Shown in pieces: positions 5,380 to 12,798 of a stretch of DNA of 13,684 bases. The position numbers and the translations under genes were made by a program. The stretch spans positions 1-13,684 of the forward strand of contig JBAUHI010000052.1 in assembly GCA_049680185.1 (NCBI GenBank). The letters are read 5' to 3'. The notes under the pieces were generated by a model. The model made no database searches and was not told the origin of the DNA. It saw only the letters and a list, made by a program, of their open reading frames with translations. This DNA comes from CAMLHU01 sp049680185. Lineage in GTDB: Bacteria > Gemmatimonadota > Gemmatimonadetes > Gemmatimonadales > GWC2-71-9. Position 1 is the stretch's first letter. Each line of letters begins with the position of its first letter.

Positions 5380-7437
5380 CTAGCGACGACCGGCCCGGGG
5401 CCGTGCCGGACGCCGCTGGGGTGCCCCCCCACGCCGCACATCCGGCGCCTCGAGCGCCCGGAGTTCGTTCAACTGATCGCGCAGCATCGCCGCCATCTCG
5501 AATTCGAGGTTCGCTGCCGCTTCTCGCATCTGCTGCTCCAGCGCCCGCATCGCCTTGGCGCGCTCGGCTGGATCGTGGAGGTCGGGCGCCAGCTTCACCT
5601 TTTCCTTGCCGTGGGGCCGCTCGGTGCGGGCATCGGCCACGCGAGTGGAGAGCCGGACCTCCTCAAGGGACTTGATGATCGAGCGCGGCGTGATGTCGTG
5701 CTCGACGTTGTACGCCAGCTGGATGGTGCGACGGCGATCCATCTCGTCGAGTGCCCGCTGCATCGACCCGGTGATGCGGTCGGCGTAAAGGATGGCCCGG
5801 CCGTGGATGTTCCGCGCTGCCCGCCCCACGGTCTGGATCAGCGAGCGATCGGACCGGAGGAATCCCTCCTGGTCGGCGTCGAGGATGGCGACCAGAGAGA
5901 CCTCCGGCAGGTCGAGCCCCTCCCGCAGGAGGTTGATGCCGACCAGCACATCGAACTCGCCGAGCCGGAGCCCGCGCAGGATCTCCATCCGCTCGATGGC
6001 GTCGATGTCGGAGTGGAGGTAGCGCACCCGGACACCGGTCTGCTGGAGATAGTCGGCCAGGTCCTCCGACATCCGCTTGGTGAGGGTGGTGACGAGGACG
6101 CGCTCGCCCGCGGCGGCACGCTGCCGGATCTCGCCCAGAAGATCATCCACCTGCCCCTTGACCGGCCGGATGCTGATCTCCGGGTCCACCAGGCCGGTGG
6201 GCCGGATGACCTGCTCGATGACGTGGCCATTCGACAGCCCGAGCTCGTACTCCCCCGGAGTGGCGGAGAGTGCGATCAACTGGGGCGCGAGCGAAATGAA
6301 CTCCTCGAAGCGCAGCGGACGATTGTCGAGCGCGGAGGGAAGCCGGAACCCGTATTCCACCAGCGTCGTCTTCCGGGCGCGATCGCCATTGTACATCCCG
6401 CCGATCTGCGGCAGGGTGACGTGGCTCTCATCGGCCACCACCAGGAAGTCGGCCGGGAAGTAGTCGATCAGGCAGGCCGGGCGCTCGCCCTCCGCGCGAC
6501 CGGTCAGGTGCCGGGAGTAGTTCTCGATACCGGCGCACATCCCGGCCTCGAGCAGCATCTCGATGTCGAAGGTGGTGCGGCTCTCCAGGCGCTGGGCCTC
6601 GAGGAGCTTCCCCGCCTCGCGCAGGACGCGCAGCCGCTCGGCCAGTTCCGCACGAATGAGCCCGACTGCGCGCTCGATCGTGGGGCGCTCGGTGACGAAG
6701 TGGCGCGCCGGGTAGATGGCGGCCTGATCGAGCTGCGCGATCGGTGACCCGGTGAGCGGATCGATCTTGGTGATGCGCTCGACCTGATCGCCCCAGAGCT
6801 CCACCCGCACCGCCTGATCGGCGTACGCTGGGTAGATCTCGACGGTATCCCCCCGGACCCGGAAGGTGCCGGGCTCGAAGCTCACGTCGTTCCGAGCGTA
6901 CTGGATCCGCACCAGCTCGGCCAGGATGCCATCGCGCCCGGGACTCTCGCCTCGGGTGATGCTGACCATCAGTTTGCGGTACTGGATCGGGTCGCCGAGA
7001 CCGTAGATGGCGCTCACGGTGGCGACGATCACCACGTCGCTCCGCTCCATCAGTGACGAGGTGGCGCGAAGCCGGAGCTGCTCGATGTCCTGGTTGATCG
7101 ACGCATCCTTCTCGATGTACACGTCGGTCGACGGGACATATGCCTCGGGCTGGTAATAGTCGTAGTACGACACGAAATACTCGACCGCGTTGCCCGGGAG
7201 GAACTGCCGGAGTTCGCCGTAGAGCTGCGCCGCGAGCGTCTTGTTGTGGGACAGGACGAGGGTCGGCTTGCCGTAATTGGCGATGACGTGCGCCAACGTC
7301 ATCGTCTTCCCCGACCCGGTGACCCCGAGCAGCGTCTGGTATTTCTCGCCCTGGCGGAGGCCCTCGGTCAGGGAAACGATAGCCTTGGGCTGGTCACCAG
7401 CGGGCTCGAACGGGGCGACGACCTGGAACTCGGGCAT
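5380..7437 (-). CDS. uvrB: UvrABC excinuclease subunit B
   Basis: Damage-verifying helicase-like subunit of nucleotide excision repair; it is loaded by UvrA and recruits UvrC. The ATG at 7437 gives 685 residues, normal for UvrB. Walker A is GVTGSGKT (38-45). The damage-probing beta-hairpin region YYDYYQPEAYVPSTDVYIEK spans 91-110. The Walker B/DEAD-like motif DESHVTLPQIGGMYNGDRAR begins at 336, SATPGEYE at 391, and helicase motif VI QTVGRAARN at 535-543. A C-terminal UVR domain (about 626-661) is followed by a basic Arg/Pro-rich tail. The start has no Shine-Dalgarno sequence but has a TATACT box 6 nt upstream. The stop is 10 nt before the chosen tsaE start, so uvrB heads the tsaE-tsaB-rimI cluster. 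No LexA-type box is evident. Confidence 0.98.
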   Translation of the reverse strand: MPEFQVVAPFEPAGDQPKAIVSLTEGLRQGEKYQTLLGVTGSGKTMTLAHVIANYGKPTLVLSHNKTLAAQLYGELRQFLPGNAVEYFVSYYDYYQPEAYVPSTDVYIEKDASINQDIEQLRLRATSSLMERSDVVIVATVSAIYGLGDPIQYRKLMVSITRGESPGRDGILAELVRIQYARNDVSFEPGTFRVRGDTVEIYPAYADQAVRVELWGDQVERITKIDPLTGSPIAQLDQAAIYPARHFVTERPTIERAVGLIRAELAERLRVLREAGKLLEAQRLESRTTFDIEMLLEAGMCAGIENYSRHLTGRAEGERPACLIDYFPADFLVVADESHVTLPQIGGMYNGDRARKTTLVEYGFRLPSALDNRPLRFEEFISLAPQLIALSATPGEYELGLSNGHVIEQVIRPTGLVDPEISIRPVKGQVDDLLGEIRQRAAAGERVLVTTLTKRMSEDLADYLQQTGVRVRYLHSDIDAIERMEILRGLRLGEFDVLVGINLLREGLDLPEVSLVAILDADQEGFLRSDRSLIQTVGRAARNIHGRAILYADRITGSMQRALDEMDRRRTIQLAYNVEHDITPRSIIKSLEEVRLSTRVADARTERPHGKEKVKLAPDLHDPAERAKAMRALEQQMREAAANLEFEMAAMLRDQLNELRALEAPDVRRGGAPQRRPARPRAGRR

Positions 7438-7443
7438 GGCGGG

Positions 7444-7449
7444 AGTATA
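7444..7449 (-). promoter_or_regulatory. Candidate -10 box (TATACT) for leaderless uvrB
   Basis: TATACT on the minus strand matches 5 of 6 -10 consensus bases and is identical to the -10 box of the ssb promoter. It ends 6 nt before the uvrB ATG, which places the expected transcription start at the ATG itself. No recognisable -35 is found at 16-18 nt spacing. The absence of any Shine-Dalgarno sequence ahead of the ATG fits a leaderless mRNA. Confidence 0.5.
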
Positions 7450-7490
7450 GCGGTATCGGGATTTGTTCGGGAGTGGCGAGGGTGGTGCTA

Positions 7491-7550
7491 GCGGGGAGGA
7501 GAAGAGGGACAAAGGAGGGGACGAGGGGAAGCGGAGGAGAGGCGAAGCGA
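7491..7550 (-). terminator. C/U-rich, G-poor tract after the EVE gene (candidate Rho-dependent termination region)
   Basis: On the plus strand 54 of these 60 bases are purines, and the six exceptions are all C. The RNA made from the minus strand would therefore be almost pure C and U with only six G, hence largely unstructured, which is the usual description of a Rho utilisation site. It begins 7 nt after the EVE gene stop and ends before uvrB. Nothing else is evident in this 119-bp gap apart from the uvrB -10 box. A polypurine/polypyrimidine tract could also form unusual DNA structure. Confidence 0.35.
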
Positions 7551-7556
7551 CGTCGA

Positions 7557-7940
7557 TCAGCGACGACCGAGCGCCTCCAGACGCGTCCAGTCCGTGCGGG
7601 AGACGGGCATCGCACTCAAGCGCGAGATGCGCACCAGGGCAAAGTCCCGGAACGCGGCGTCGGCCTTGACCTCGGCAAGCGTCACCGGCCGACGCAGGAT
7701 CTTCTCGAATTCGAGCGTGACCACGCCATCGACCGGATCAGCGTTGAACACCCGGGCGACGCCGACGATCGCCTTCTCCTTACCGGTGTGGTAGACGAAT
7801 ACCTGGTCTCCCACCACCATCTTCCGGAGGTTGATGAGCGCCGCGGCGTTCTTCACCCCATCCCACCGGGTCCGCTTCTCCCGCTGGAGATCGGCGATGG
7901 AGTAGGTCGACGGTTCGGTCTTGAGGAGCCAGGAGGGCAT
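7557..7940 (-). CDS. EVE domain-containing protein
   Basis: Small (127 aa) protein consisting almost entirely of an EVE domain, a PUA/YTH-like fold whose members are thought to bind modified nucleobases in DNA or RNA. The ATG at 7940 gives the family-typical start MPSWLLKTEPSTYSIADLQ, then the TRWDGVKNAAALINLRKM helix region and the VGDQVFVYHTGKEKAIVGVA strand pair (about 47-66). The C-terminal SRLSAMPVSRTDW motif is also typical. It is slightly shorter than many EVE proteins (about 135-155) and appears complete. The open frame runs on upstream to 8069, but that extension only translates the heptamer repeat and the end of the neighbouring gene. There is no Shine-Dalgarno; the start is preceded by the GTTCACC array. 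Substrate is unknown, and no modification or restriction gene is nearby. Confidence 0.88.
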   Translation of the reverse strand: MPSWLLKTEPSTYSIADLQREKRTRWDGVKNAAALINLRKMVVGDQVFVYHTGKEKAIVGVARVFNADPVDGVVTLEFEKILRRPVTLAEVKADAAFRDFALVRISRLSAMPVSRTDWTRLEALGRR

Positions 7941-7944
7941 TGGC

Positions 7945-7990
7945 GGTGAACGGTGAACGGTGAACGGTGAACGGTGAACGGTGAACGGTG
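7945..7990. repeat. Tandem heptamer repeat (GGTGAAC)x6.6
   Basis: Six perfect head-to-tail copies of GGTGAAC (7945-7986) are followed by a partial GGTG (7987-7990). The array reads GTTCACC on the transcribed strand. It begins 4 bp upstream of the EVE start codon and ends 4 bp from the candidate -10 box, so it would make up nearly the whole 5' leader. A 7-bp unit can expand or contract by replication slippage. Confidence 0.95.
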
Positions 7991-7994
7991 CCCA

Positions 7995-8023
7995 GAAATA
8001 TCTGAGCCGGACCGGACAGTCAA
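7995..8023 (-). promoter_or_regulatory. Candidate promoter for the EVE gene (TTGACT-17-TATTTC)
   Basis: The -35 box TTGACT (8023-8018, 5 of 6 consensus) lies 17 nt from TATTTC (8000-7995, only the first three -10 positions match). The -35 overlaps the stop codon of the upstream hydrolase gene. Initiation would fall near 7988, at the edge of the heptamer array. The strong -35 and ideal spacing support it; the -10 is weak. Confidence 0.5.
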
Positions 8024-8928
8024 TAGCGATCAAGGTCCTTCGCGACCTCGACCCGCCCCTTGAACCCACCTCGGCGGATCCCGGCGACGATCTCGGAGTC
8101 CGAGGCGCCCATCCGCTCTATGTGAACGAGCACCAGAAGCTTCGGATCAGCGCGGGCGGCGAGAGCGCCGAGCTCGAGGTCGGAGGTATGGAACGATCGG
8201 AGGTACGCGGGCCAGTCCTTCCCGCCGGGGCGCTGCTCCACCGCGACCCGCGAACTCGGATAGACCTCGTGCACCAGCACGTCGACCCCGCGGGCGGCGG
8301 CCTCGAGCGAGTCGCTGGGGCGGGTATCTCCGGAGATCACGATGACCCTGCCCGGGGCGTCGATGCGGTAGCCGAACGCCGCCGGCCAATTCCCGTGGCG
8401 CACCGGGATGGCGGTGATCCGGACCCCGCCGCTGTCGTACGTCACGCCGGGGCCGATCTCGTGTACCGTCACCTTCCACGCATCAGCGACCTCGTGCTCC
8501 AGGCCGTCGGTGCGGATCCGGATGTCCTCCGCATACGCCGCGATCAGATGATCGACCATCGCGGCGGTGCCGGGCGGGCCGAAGATCGGGAACGGCCGAA
8601 GCCGACGCATGACCCACGATGTGAAAATGAGATCCGCGAGGCCGAGGGTGTGGTCGGTGTGCAGGTGAGTGAGGAAGAGCGCGGTGGGGCCGGAGATCGG
8701 GAGGCCCGCGGCGCGGAGCTGGCGTTCGACGCCGGATCCTGCGTCAAAGAGAAAGACGCGACCACCGACGGTCACGGCCGTCGCTGGGCCCTGTCGCGCA
8801 GGATCAGGGACCGGATTGCCGGTGCCGAGGGTGATGACCTCGACGGCCGGAGTCATCTGCCCTGCCAGGATCGCCGCACTGCCCACGAGAGCGACGGCCA
8901 CCATCAGCACTCCCCGCGCCCGGACCAC
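8020..8928 (-). CDS. Predicted exported metallo-beta-lactamase-fold hydrolase
   Basis: Metal-dependent hydrolase of the MBL superfamily, RNase Z/arylsulfatase-like in layout. With the GTG at 8928 it has 302 residues. The N-terminus (MVRARGVLMVAVALVGSAAI, then LAGQ) resembles a signal peptide, and this is why I prefer 8928, which has a GGGGA upstream, over the internal ATG at 8904 (294 aa, GGAG 5 nt upstream), which would remove the basic residues. A TTG at 8934 is also possible. The fold is shown by TLGTGNPVPDP (33-43), the zinc motif HLHTDH (88-93), PVRHGNW, VIVISGDT and VLVHEVY, with FHTSDLELG and a late His in VHIERMG. The gene begins at the stop of the RelA/SpoT gene. The substrate cannot be inferred; an exported location argues against tRNA processing. 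Confidence 0.87.
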   Translation of the reverse strand: MVRARGVLMVAVALVGSAAILAGQMTPAVEVITLGTGNPVPDPARQGPATAVTVGGRVFLFDAGSGVERQLRAAGLPISGPTALFLTHLHTDHTLGLADLIFTSWVMRRLRPFPIFGPPGTAAMVDHLIAAYAEDIRIRTDGLEHEVADAWKVTVHEIGPGVTYDSGGVRITAIPVRHGNWPAAFGYRIDAPGRVIVISGDTRPSDSLEAAARGVDVLVHEVYPSSRVAVEQRPGGKDWPAYLRSFHTSDLELGALAARADPKLLVLVHIERMGASDSEIVAGIRRGGFKGRVEVAKDLDRY

Positions 8929-8930
8929 GC

Positions 8931-11093
8931 TCAATTCCCCGCCTCGCGCCGCTCGACTTCGGCCACGCCCTTCACCTTGCGCATGGCCTTCAGGACCTTG
9001 TCGAGGTGGGGGAGGGAGTCGACCTCGACCAGCACCGTCCCGAACATCGTGCCGTCCTTCGACTGGATCTCCGCGCCCTTGATGTTGGTGCCGGTGGCAC
9101 TCACGGCACTCATCAGGTCGGCGTAGAGTCCGCGCCGGTCGTCGCCGCTCACAGCGAGGCGCACCGCAAAGCTCTCTCCCGCGACCTCCTGCCAGTCGAT
9201 GTCGACCCGGCGGCCCTCGACCGGCAGCGTCAGGAGGTTGGGGCAATCGGCCCGGTGGATCGAGATCCCCCGCCCCTGGGTGACGTACCCGACCACCGCA
9301 TCGCCGGGGAGTGGCTGGCAGCACTGCGCATAGCGGACGAGGAGCCCGTCCGCGCCCTGGATCTGGATCCCCTTCCGCTGACGGAACCGGTCGATGACCC
9401 GACCGAACACCGTCGGCTTGGGCTCGACCAGTTCATCGTCCGGCAGTTCCGGATACAGGGCCTTGATGACCGCTCCGATCGCGACATCGCCGCGTCCCAC
9501 CGCGATGGCGAGCCCGGCAGCACCGTTGACCGAGAGCGCCCCGGCGGCCCGGACCATCCGCGGATCGTCCGGGGGATCGAGGCGCCGGCGCTTGACCTCG
9601 CGCGCCAGCAACTCGCGGCCCATCGTCTCCTGCACCCGCTCTTCCTCGTGATTGATCCACTGCTTGATCTTGTGCCGGGCACGCGCGGTGTGGACGTGAC
9701 TCAGCCAGTCGCGGGACGGGCGGGCGTTGGGGCCAGTGAGGATCTCGACGGTGTCACCGTTCTTGAGGGCGCGGTGCAGCGGCGCGATCCGGCCGTTGAC
9801 CCGGGAGCCCTGGCAGCGGAGCCCGACCTCGGTGTGGACGTGGAATGCGAAGTCGATGGCCGTGGCACCCTTGGGCAGCCGCTTGACGTCGCCCTGCGGG
9901 GTGAAGACGAAGATCTCGTCCTGATAGAGGTCGATCTTCAGGAACTCGAGGAACTCCTCGGGGCTGGCGGCGTCCTGTTGCAGCTCCAGCAGCTGCCGGA
10001 ACCACCCCAGCTGCCGGTCGAACTCGTCGGGGGTGTCCCCGTCCCGGTCCTTGTACAGCCAGTGCGCCGCGATGCCGTACTCGGCGGTCCGATGCATGTC
10101 CTGGGTACGGATCTGCACCTCGAAGAGCTGGCCGCCGGGGCCGAAGATCGTGGTGTGGAGCGACTGGTAGCCGTTCGACTTGGGGCTGGCGATATAGTCC
10201 TTGATCCGTTCCTGGATCGGGGTCCAGACGTGATGGATGATGCCGAGCACATGGTAGCAGTCGGCCACGGACTTGACCATCACGCGCACCGCCATCAGAT
10301 CGTAGATCTCGTCGAACGGCTTGTCGCGGGTGCGCATCTTCCGGTAGATCGACCAGAGGTGTTTGGGGCGCCCCGTCACCTCGAACCAGGTGATCCCCGC
10401 CTTGGTGAGCTCGAACTCGAGCGGGGTCCGGAGGGTGAGGATGGTGGCCTCGCGGGCGACCCGCTTGGACGCGACCTGTTCGCTCAGTCCACGGTATTCC
10501 GCCGGCTCCAGGAACTTGAACGCCAGGTCCTCCAGCTCCGCCTTGACGCCGGCCATGCCGAACCGGTGCGCCAATGGCGCGTAGATCTCCCGGGTCTCGG
10601 TCGCGATGCGCTCGCGCTTCTCCGGCGACAGGTGTTCGAGCGTCCGCATGTTGTGCAACCGGTCGGCCAGCTTGATGATGATGACCCGCGCGTCCTTGGC
10701 CACCGACAGCAGGAGCTTGCGGTAGTTCTCGACCTGGGCCTCGGTGGTGGAGCGGAACGTCAGGTGCGACAGCTTGGTGAGGCCATCGACCAGTCCCGCC
10801 ACCTCAGGCCCGAACTCCCGTCCGATCTCGTCGAGCCGGATCTCGGAGTCCTCCACCACGTCGTGCAGGAGGGCAGCCGCGATCGAGGTGGTGTCGAGCA
10901 GCTGGTCGACCAGGATCTGCGCCACCGCGATCGAGTGGGACACGAAGTCGTCCCCCGACATCCGCTTCTGGCCCCGGTGGGCGGACGCGCTGAAGCGGAG
11001 GGCCCGGTCGATCAACTCCAGGTCCAGCCGGTCGGCGTGCCGCTCGAGCGATGCGCGGAACCCCGGTGCGATGTCGGTGATGGCCAGCGTCAC
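8931..11093 (-). CDS. rel: Bifunctional-type (p)ppGpp synthetase/hydrolase (RelA/SpoT family)
   Basis: Stringent-response enzyme that makes and degrades (p)ppGpp, working at the ribosome and in the cytosol. The GTG at 11093, with AGGGG 5 nt upstream, gives 720 residues, the usual long-RSH length. The N-terminal HD hydrolase domain looks intact: H53, H77-D78 in ALLHDVVED, and D144 in KLADRLHNMR. The synthetase domain shows GRPKHLWSIYRKM (241-253), the RIKD motif (296-299) and GYQSLH (308-313). RXKD rather than EXDD is the signature of bifunctional Rel/SpoT enzymes and not of monofunctional RelA. A TGS domain (about 390-455), a conserved-cysteine region (CC at 591-592, later HRADCPNL) and a C-terminal ACT domain (about 642-715) complete the architecture. 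Bifunctionality is inferred from motifs. An 8-bp-stem hairpin lies just upstream. Confidence 0.97.
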   Translation of the reverse strand: MTLAITDIAPGFRASLERHADRLDLELIDRALRFSASAHRGQKRMSGDDFVSHSIAVAQILVDQLLDTTSIAAALLHDVVEDSEIRLDEIGREFGPEVAGLVDGLTKLSHLTFRSTTEAQVENYRKLLLSVAKDARVIIIKLADRLHNMRTLEHLSPEKRERIATETREIYAPLAHRFGMAGVKAELEDLAFKFLEPAEYRGLSEQVASKRVAREATILTLRTPLEFELTKAGITWFEVTGRPKHLWSIYRKMRTRDKPFDEIYDLMAVRVMVKSVADCYHVLGIIHHVWTPIQERIKDYIASPKSNGYQSLHTTIFGPGGQLFEVQIRTQDMHRTAEYGIAAHWLYKDRDGDTPDEFDRQLGWFRQLLELQQDAASPEEFLEFLKIDLYQDEIFVFTPQGDVKRLPKGATAIDFAFHVHTEVGLRCQGSRVNGRIAPLHRALKNGDTVEILTGPNARPSRDWLSHVHTARARHKIKQWINHEEERVQETMGRELLAREVKRRRLDPPDDPRMVRAAGALSVNGAAGLAIAVGRGDVAIGAVIKALYPELPDDELVEPKPTVFGRVIDRFRQRKGIQIQGADGLLVRYAQCCQPLPGDAVVGYVTQGRGISIHRADCPNLLTLPVEGRRVDIDWQEVAGESFAVRLAVSGDDRRGLYADLMSAVSATGTNIKGAEIQSKDGTMFGTVLVEVDSLPHLDKVLKAMRKVKGVAEVERREAGN

Positions 11094-11105
11094 GAACGCC
11101 CCTTT

Positions 11106-11135
11106 GGCGCGGTCCTTCCTTAAGGTAACCGCGCC
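11106..11135 (-). promoter_or_regulatory. Hairpin immediately upstream of the rel ribosome-binding site
   Basis: Perfect 8-bp arms GGCGCGGT (11106-11113) and ACCGCGCC (11128-11135) enclose a 14-nt loop containing the self-complementary CCTTAAGG. In the minus-strand transcript the hairpin is followed directly by AAAGGGG, the likely rel ribosome-binding site. It could end transcription from the HEAT gene, which stops 40 nt upstream, or influence rel translation. No U-tract follows. No promoter is apparent in this gap. Confidence 0.4.
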
Positions 11136-11174
11136 GACCGGGGCGACGAGGGTCAGCTGCGACCCGGCGGCAGC

Positions 11175-12749
11175 TCAGTCCTCCCCGGGGAACGGACGGG
11201 GACGGGGCCGCGGCTCGGGCCAAGGCCAGGGGTTCACCCCTCCACGCCCGAGGGCACGCGCTGCGCTGGCGCGCTCGTCGGCAGTGCCGGACTGGAGTGC
11301 GCCCACGAGCGCGCTTCGGGCGGCATCATTGTCCATCTGACCCAGGCCCCAGAGCACCGCCTTGCGGACATCGCTGCTGGCATCCTTGAGTGCGTCCTTG
11401 AGTCCGGGCACGGCCGCAGCATCCCCGATATTGCCGAGCGCCCAGGCCGCCTTCTGGCGCACCTCGGAATCGGGATCCTTGAGCGCTGCCATGAGCCCGG
11501 CCGGAGCGAGGTCCGGCCCGAGGGTGCCGATCCCCCACGCCGCGGTCCCCCGGATCTCTGCGGAGCTGTCGTTGAGCGCGGCGACGAGGGCAGGGATCGC
11601 GTCCTTGGCATCCAGCTGCGCCAAGGCCCACGCACTGGTGGCCCGCACCTCATGATCGCGATCGGTGCGGAGCGCAGCGGAGAGCATCGGTATGGCGTCA
11701 CGATCGCCGATCTGTGCCAGCGACCACGCGGCCGTGCGACGGACATCCACATCGCTATCGCCCTGAAGGCGGCGGCCCAGCCCAACGACCGCCGTCCGGT
11801 CCTCCCCCTGGCCCAGTGCCCAGGCGGCGGTCTCCCGGACGTTGGCATCGGCATCCTCGAGCGCGCGGACCAGTCCAGCGGTCGCAATGGAGGGATCGAT
11901 ATTGCCGAGGGCCCACGCGGCAACGCGCCGGACCTCCACACTCTTGTCACCGAGGGCGGCGGCGAGCGCCGGACCTCCTTCTTTCTCACCCAAATGGCCG
12001 AGCGCTTCGGCCGCGGCCACCCGGACCTTGTCGACGGGATCGGTGCGCAAGGAGTGCGCCAGTGCATCGACGACGGTCGAATCGCCCACGCGACCGAGCG
12101 AGGCTGCGGCGGCGGCACGCACCGCCGGCACGTCGTCCTTCAGCGCCGACTTGAGCGGTGCCGCCGCCCGCGATTCGTCGAGTTGACCCAGGCCCCACGC
12201 GGACATCACCCGCACGCCGGACGCAGCGTCGCGCAGGTGCGCGATCAGAGGATCCACCGCCTGTCCGGACCCGCCGAGCCCGAGCGCCACGGCCGCCGCA
12301 GAACGCACGGTCGCAGTCGTGGCGTCGAGCGCCAGGAGGAGCCCCCGGGTCGCGGAGCCAAGTTCGCTCCGGGAAATGAGTCGGGCAGCGATGGCCCGGG
12401 TGCAGGCGTTCGAGTCGGCGATACCGGCGAGCAGCACCGGAACGGCTGTCTCGGTCGGACGTTCCGCGAGGGCCCATTCGGCGGCGCCATTCACATCGAG
12501 GTCGGGCGGCGTGAACCAGCCTCCCCGCCCGTACCGGGATTCGATGGCGCGTGCTGCGAGGACGCAGATGTCAGGCGGCGTCGTGCGGGCCTCGGCCAGC
12601 ACCGCACGGGCCCAATCGCCGTCATCATGACCCGGGACCGCCGCAGCGGCGGCCCGCGGCACGGCCGGGGGACGCGGACCGGCCAGCGCAGACCCCACGC
12701 CGGCGATCGTCAACCCGATCAGGAGCCCCGGGATCGCGGACTTGAGCAT
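11175..12749 (-). CDS. Exported HEAT-repeat (PBS-lyase-like) protein
   Basis: A 524-residue solenoid protein of unknown partner. The ATG at 12749 has an excellent GGAGG 5 nt upstream; the open frame beyond it is spurious. MLKSAIPGLLIGLTIAGVGS followed by ALAG resembles a signal peptide, so the protein is probably periplasmic or anchored. A less regular helical region (about 45-140) precedes twelve HEAT-like units. Their conserved Arg falls at 149, 180, 211, 243, 274, 305, 337, 369, 400, 431, 462 and 493, a period of 31-32. The unit consensus is roughly DVRxxAAWALGxIGD, xxAxPxLxxALxDxD. The last complete unit varies as VRKAVLWGLG. A Pro/Trp-rich tail (NPWPWPEPRPRPRP) ends the protein. HEAT solenoids of this type usually act as protein-binding scaffolds; I see no catalytic motif. 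A paralogous gene lies directly upstream. Confidence 0.9.
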   Translation of the reverse strand: MLKSAIPGLLIGLTIAGVGSALAGPRPPAVPRAAAAAVPGHDDGDWARAVLAEARTTPPDICVLAARAIESRYGRGGWFTPPDLDVNGAAEWALAERPTETAVPVLLAGIADSNACTRAIAARLISRSELGSATRGLLLALDATTATVRSAAAVALGLGGSGQAVDPLIAHLRDAASGVRVMSAWGLGQLDESRAAAPLKSALKDDVPAVRAAAAASLGRVGDSTVVDALAHSLRTDPVDKVRVAAAEALGHLGEKEGGPALAAALGDKSVEVRRVAAWALGNIDPSIATAGLVRALEDADANVRETAAWALGQGEDRTAVVGLGRRLQGDSDVDVRRTAAWSLAQIGDRDAIPMLSAALRTDRDHEVRATSAWALAQLDAKDAIPALVAALNDSSAEIRGTAAWGIGTLGPDLAPAGLMAALKDPDSEVRQKAAWALGNIGDAAAVPGLKDALKDASSDVRKAVLWGLGQMDNDAARSALVGALQSGTADERASAARALGRGGVNPWPWPEPRPRPRPFPGED

Positions 12750-12798
12750 TGTTCCTCCAAAGGGTGCGGGCCGAAGCCCATCGAAAGTGGTCGGTAAC

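Noticed and set aside
5218..6747. 509-codon plus-strand open frame antisense to uvrB
   Set aside because: Compositional shadow of uvrB: no known motif, and the overlapped minus-strand gene is unambiguous.
7945..7990. CRISPR array
   Set aside because: The 7-bp units are contiguous with no spacers, and there are no cas genes.
7941..8069. N-terminal extension of the EVE protein through the heptamer array
   Set aside because: The heptamer contains no stop in any frame on this strand, so it reads open automatically. EVE proteins begin at the MPSWLLKTEP stretch.
9006..11123. 705-codon open frame on the plus strand antisense to rel
   Set aside because: It mirrors the rel codons in a GC-rich gene, where stop codons are rare in the opposite frame. 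The product has no recognisable domain, while the minus strand encodes a complete RelA/SpoT protein.
11241..12317. DNA direct repeats suggesting a CRISPR or satellite
   Set aside because: The periodicity is about 93-96 bp, in frame and degenerate at the DNA level. It follows from the 31-32-residue HEAT units.
11652..12797. 381-codon plus-strand open frame across the HEAT gene
   Set aside because: It is antisense to a clearly periodic HEAT protein and shows only the reverse-complement pattern of those repeats.
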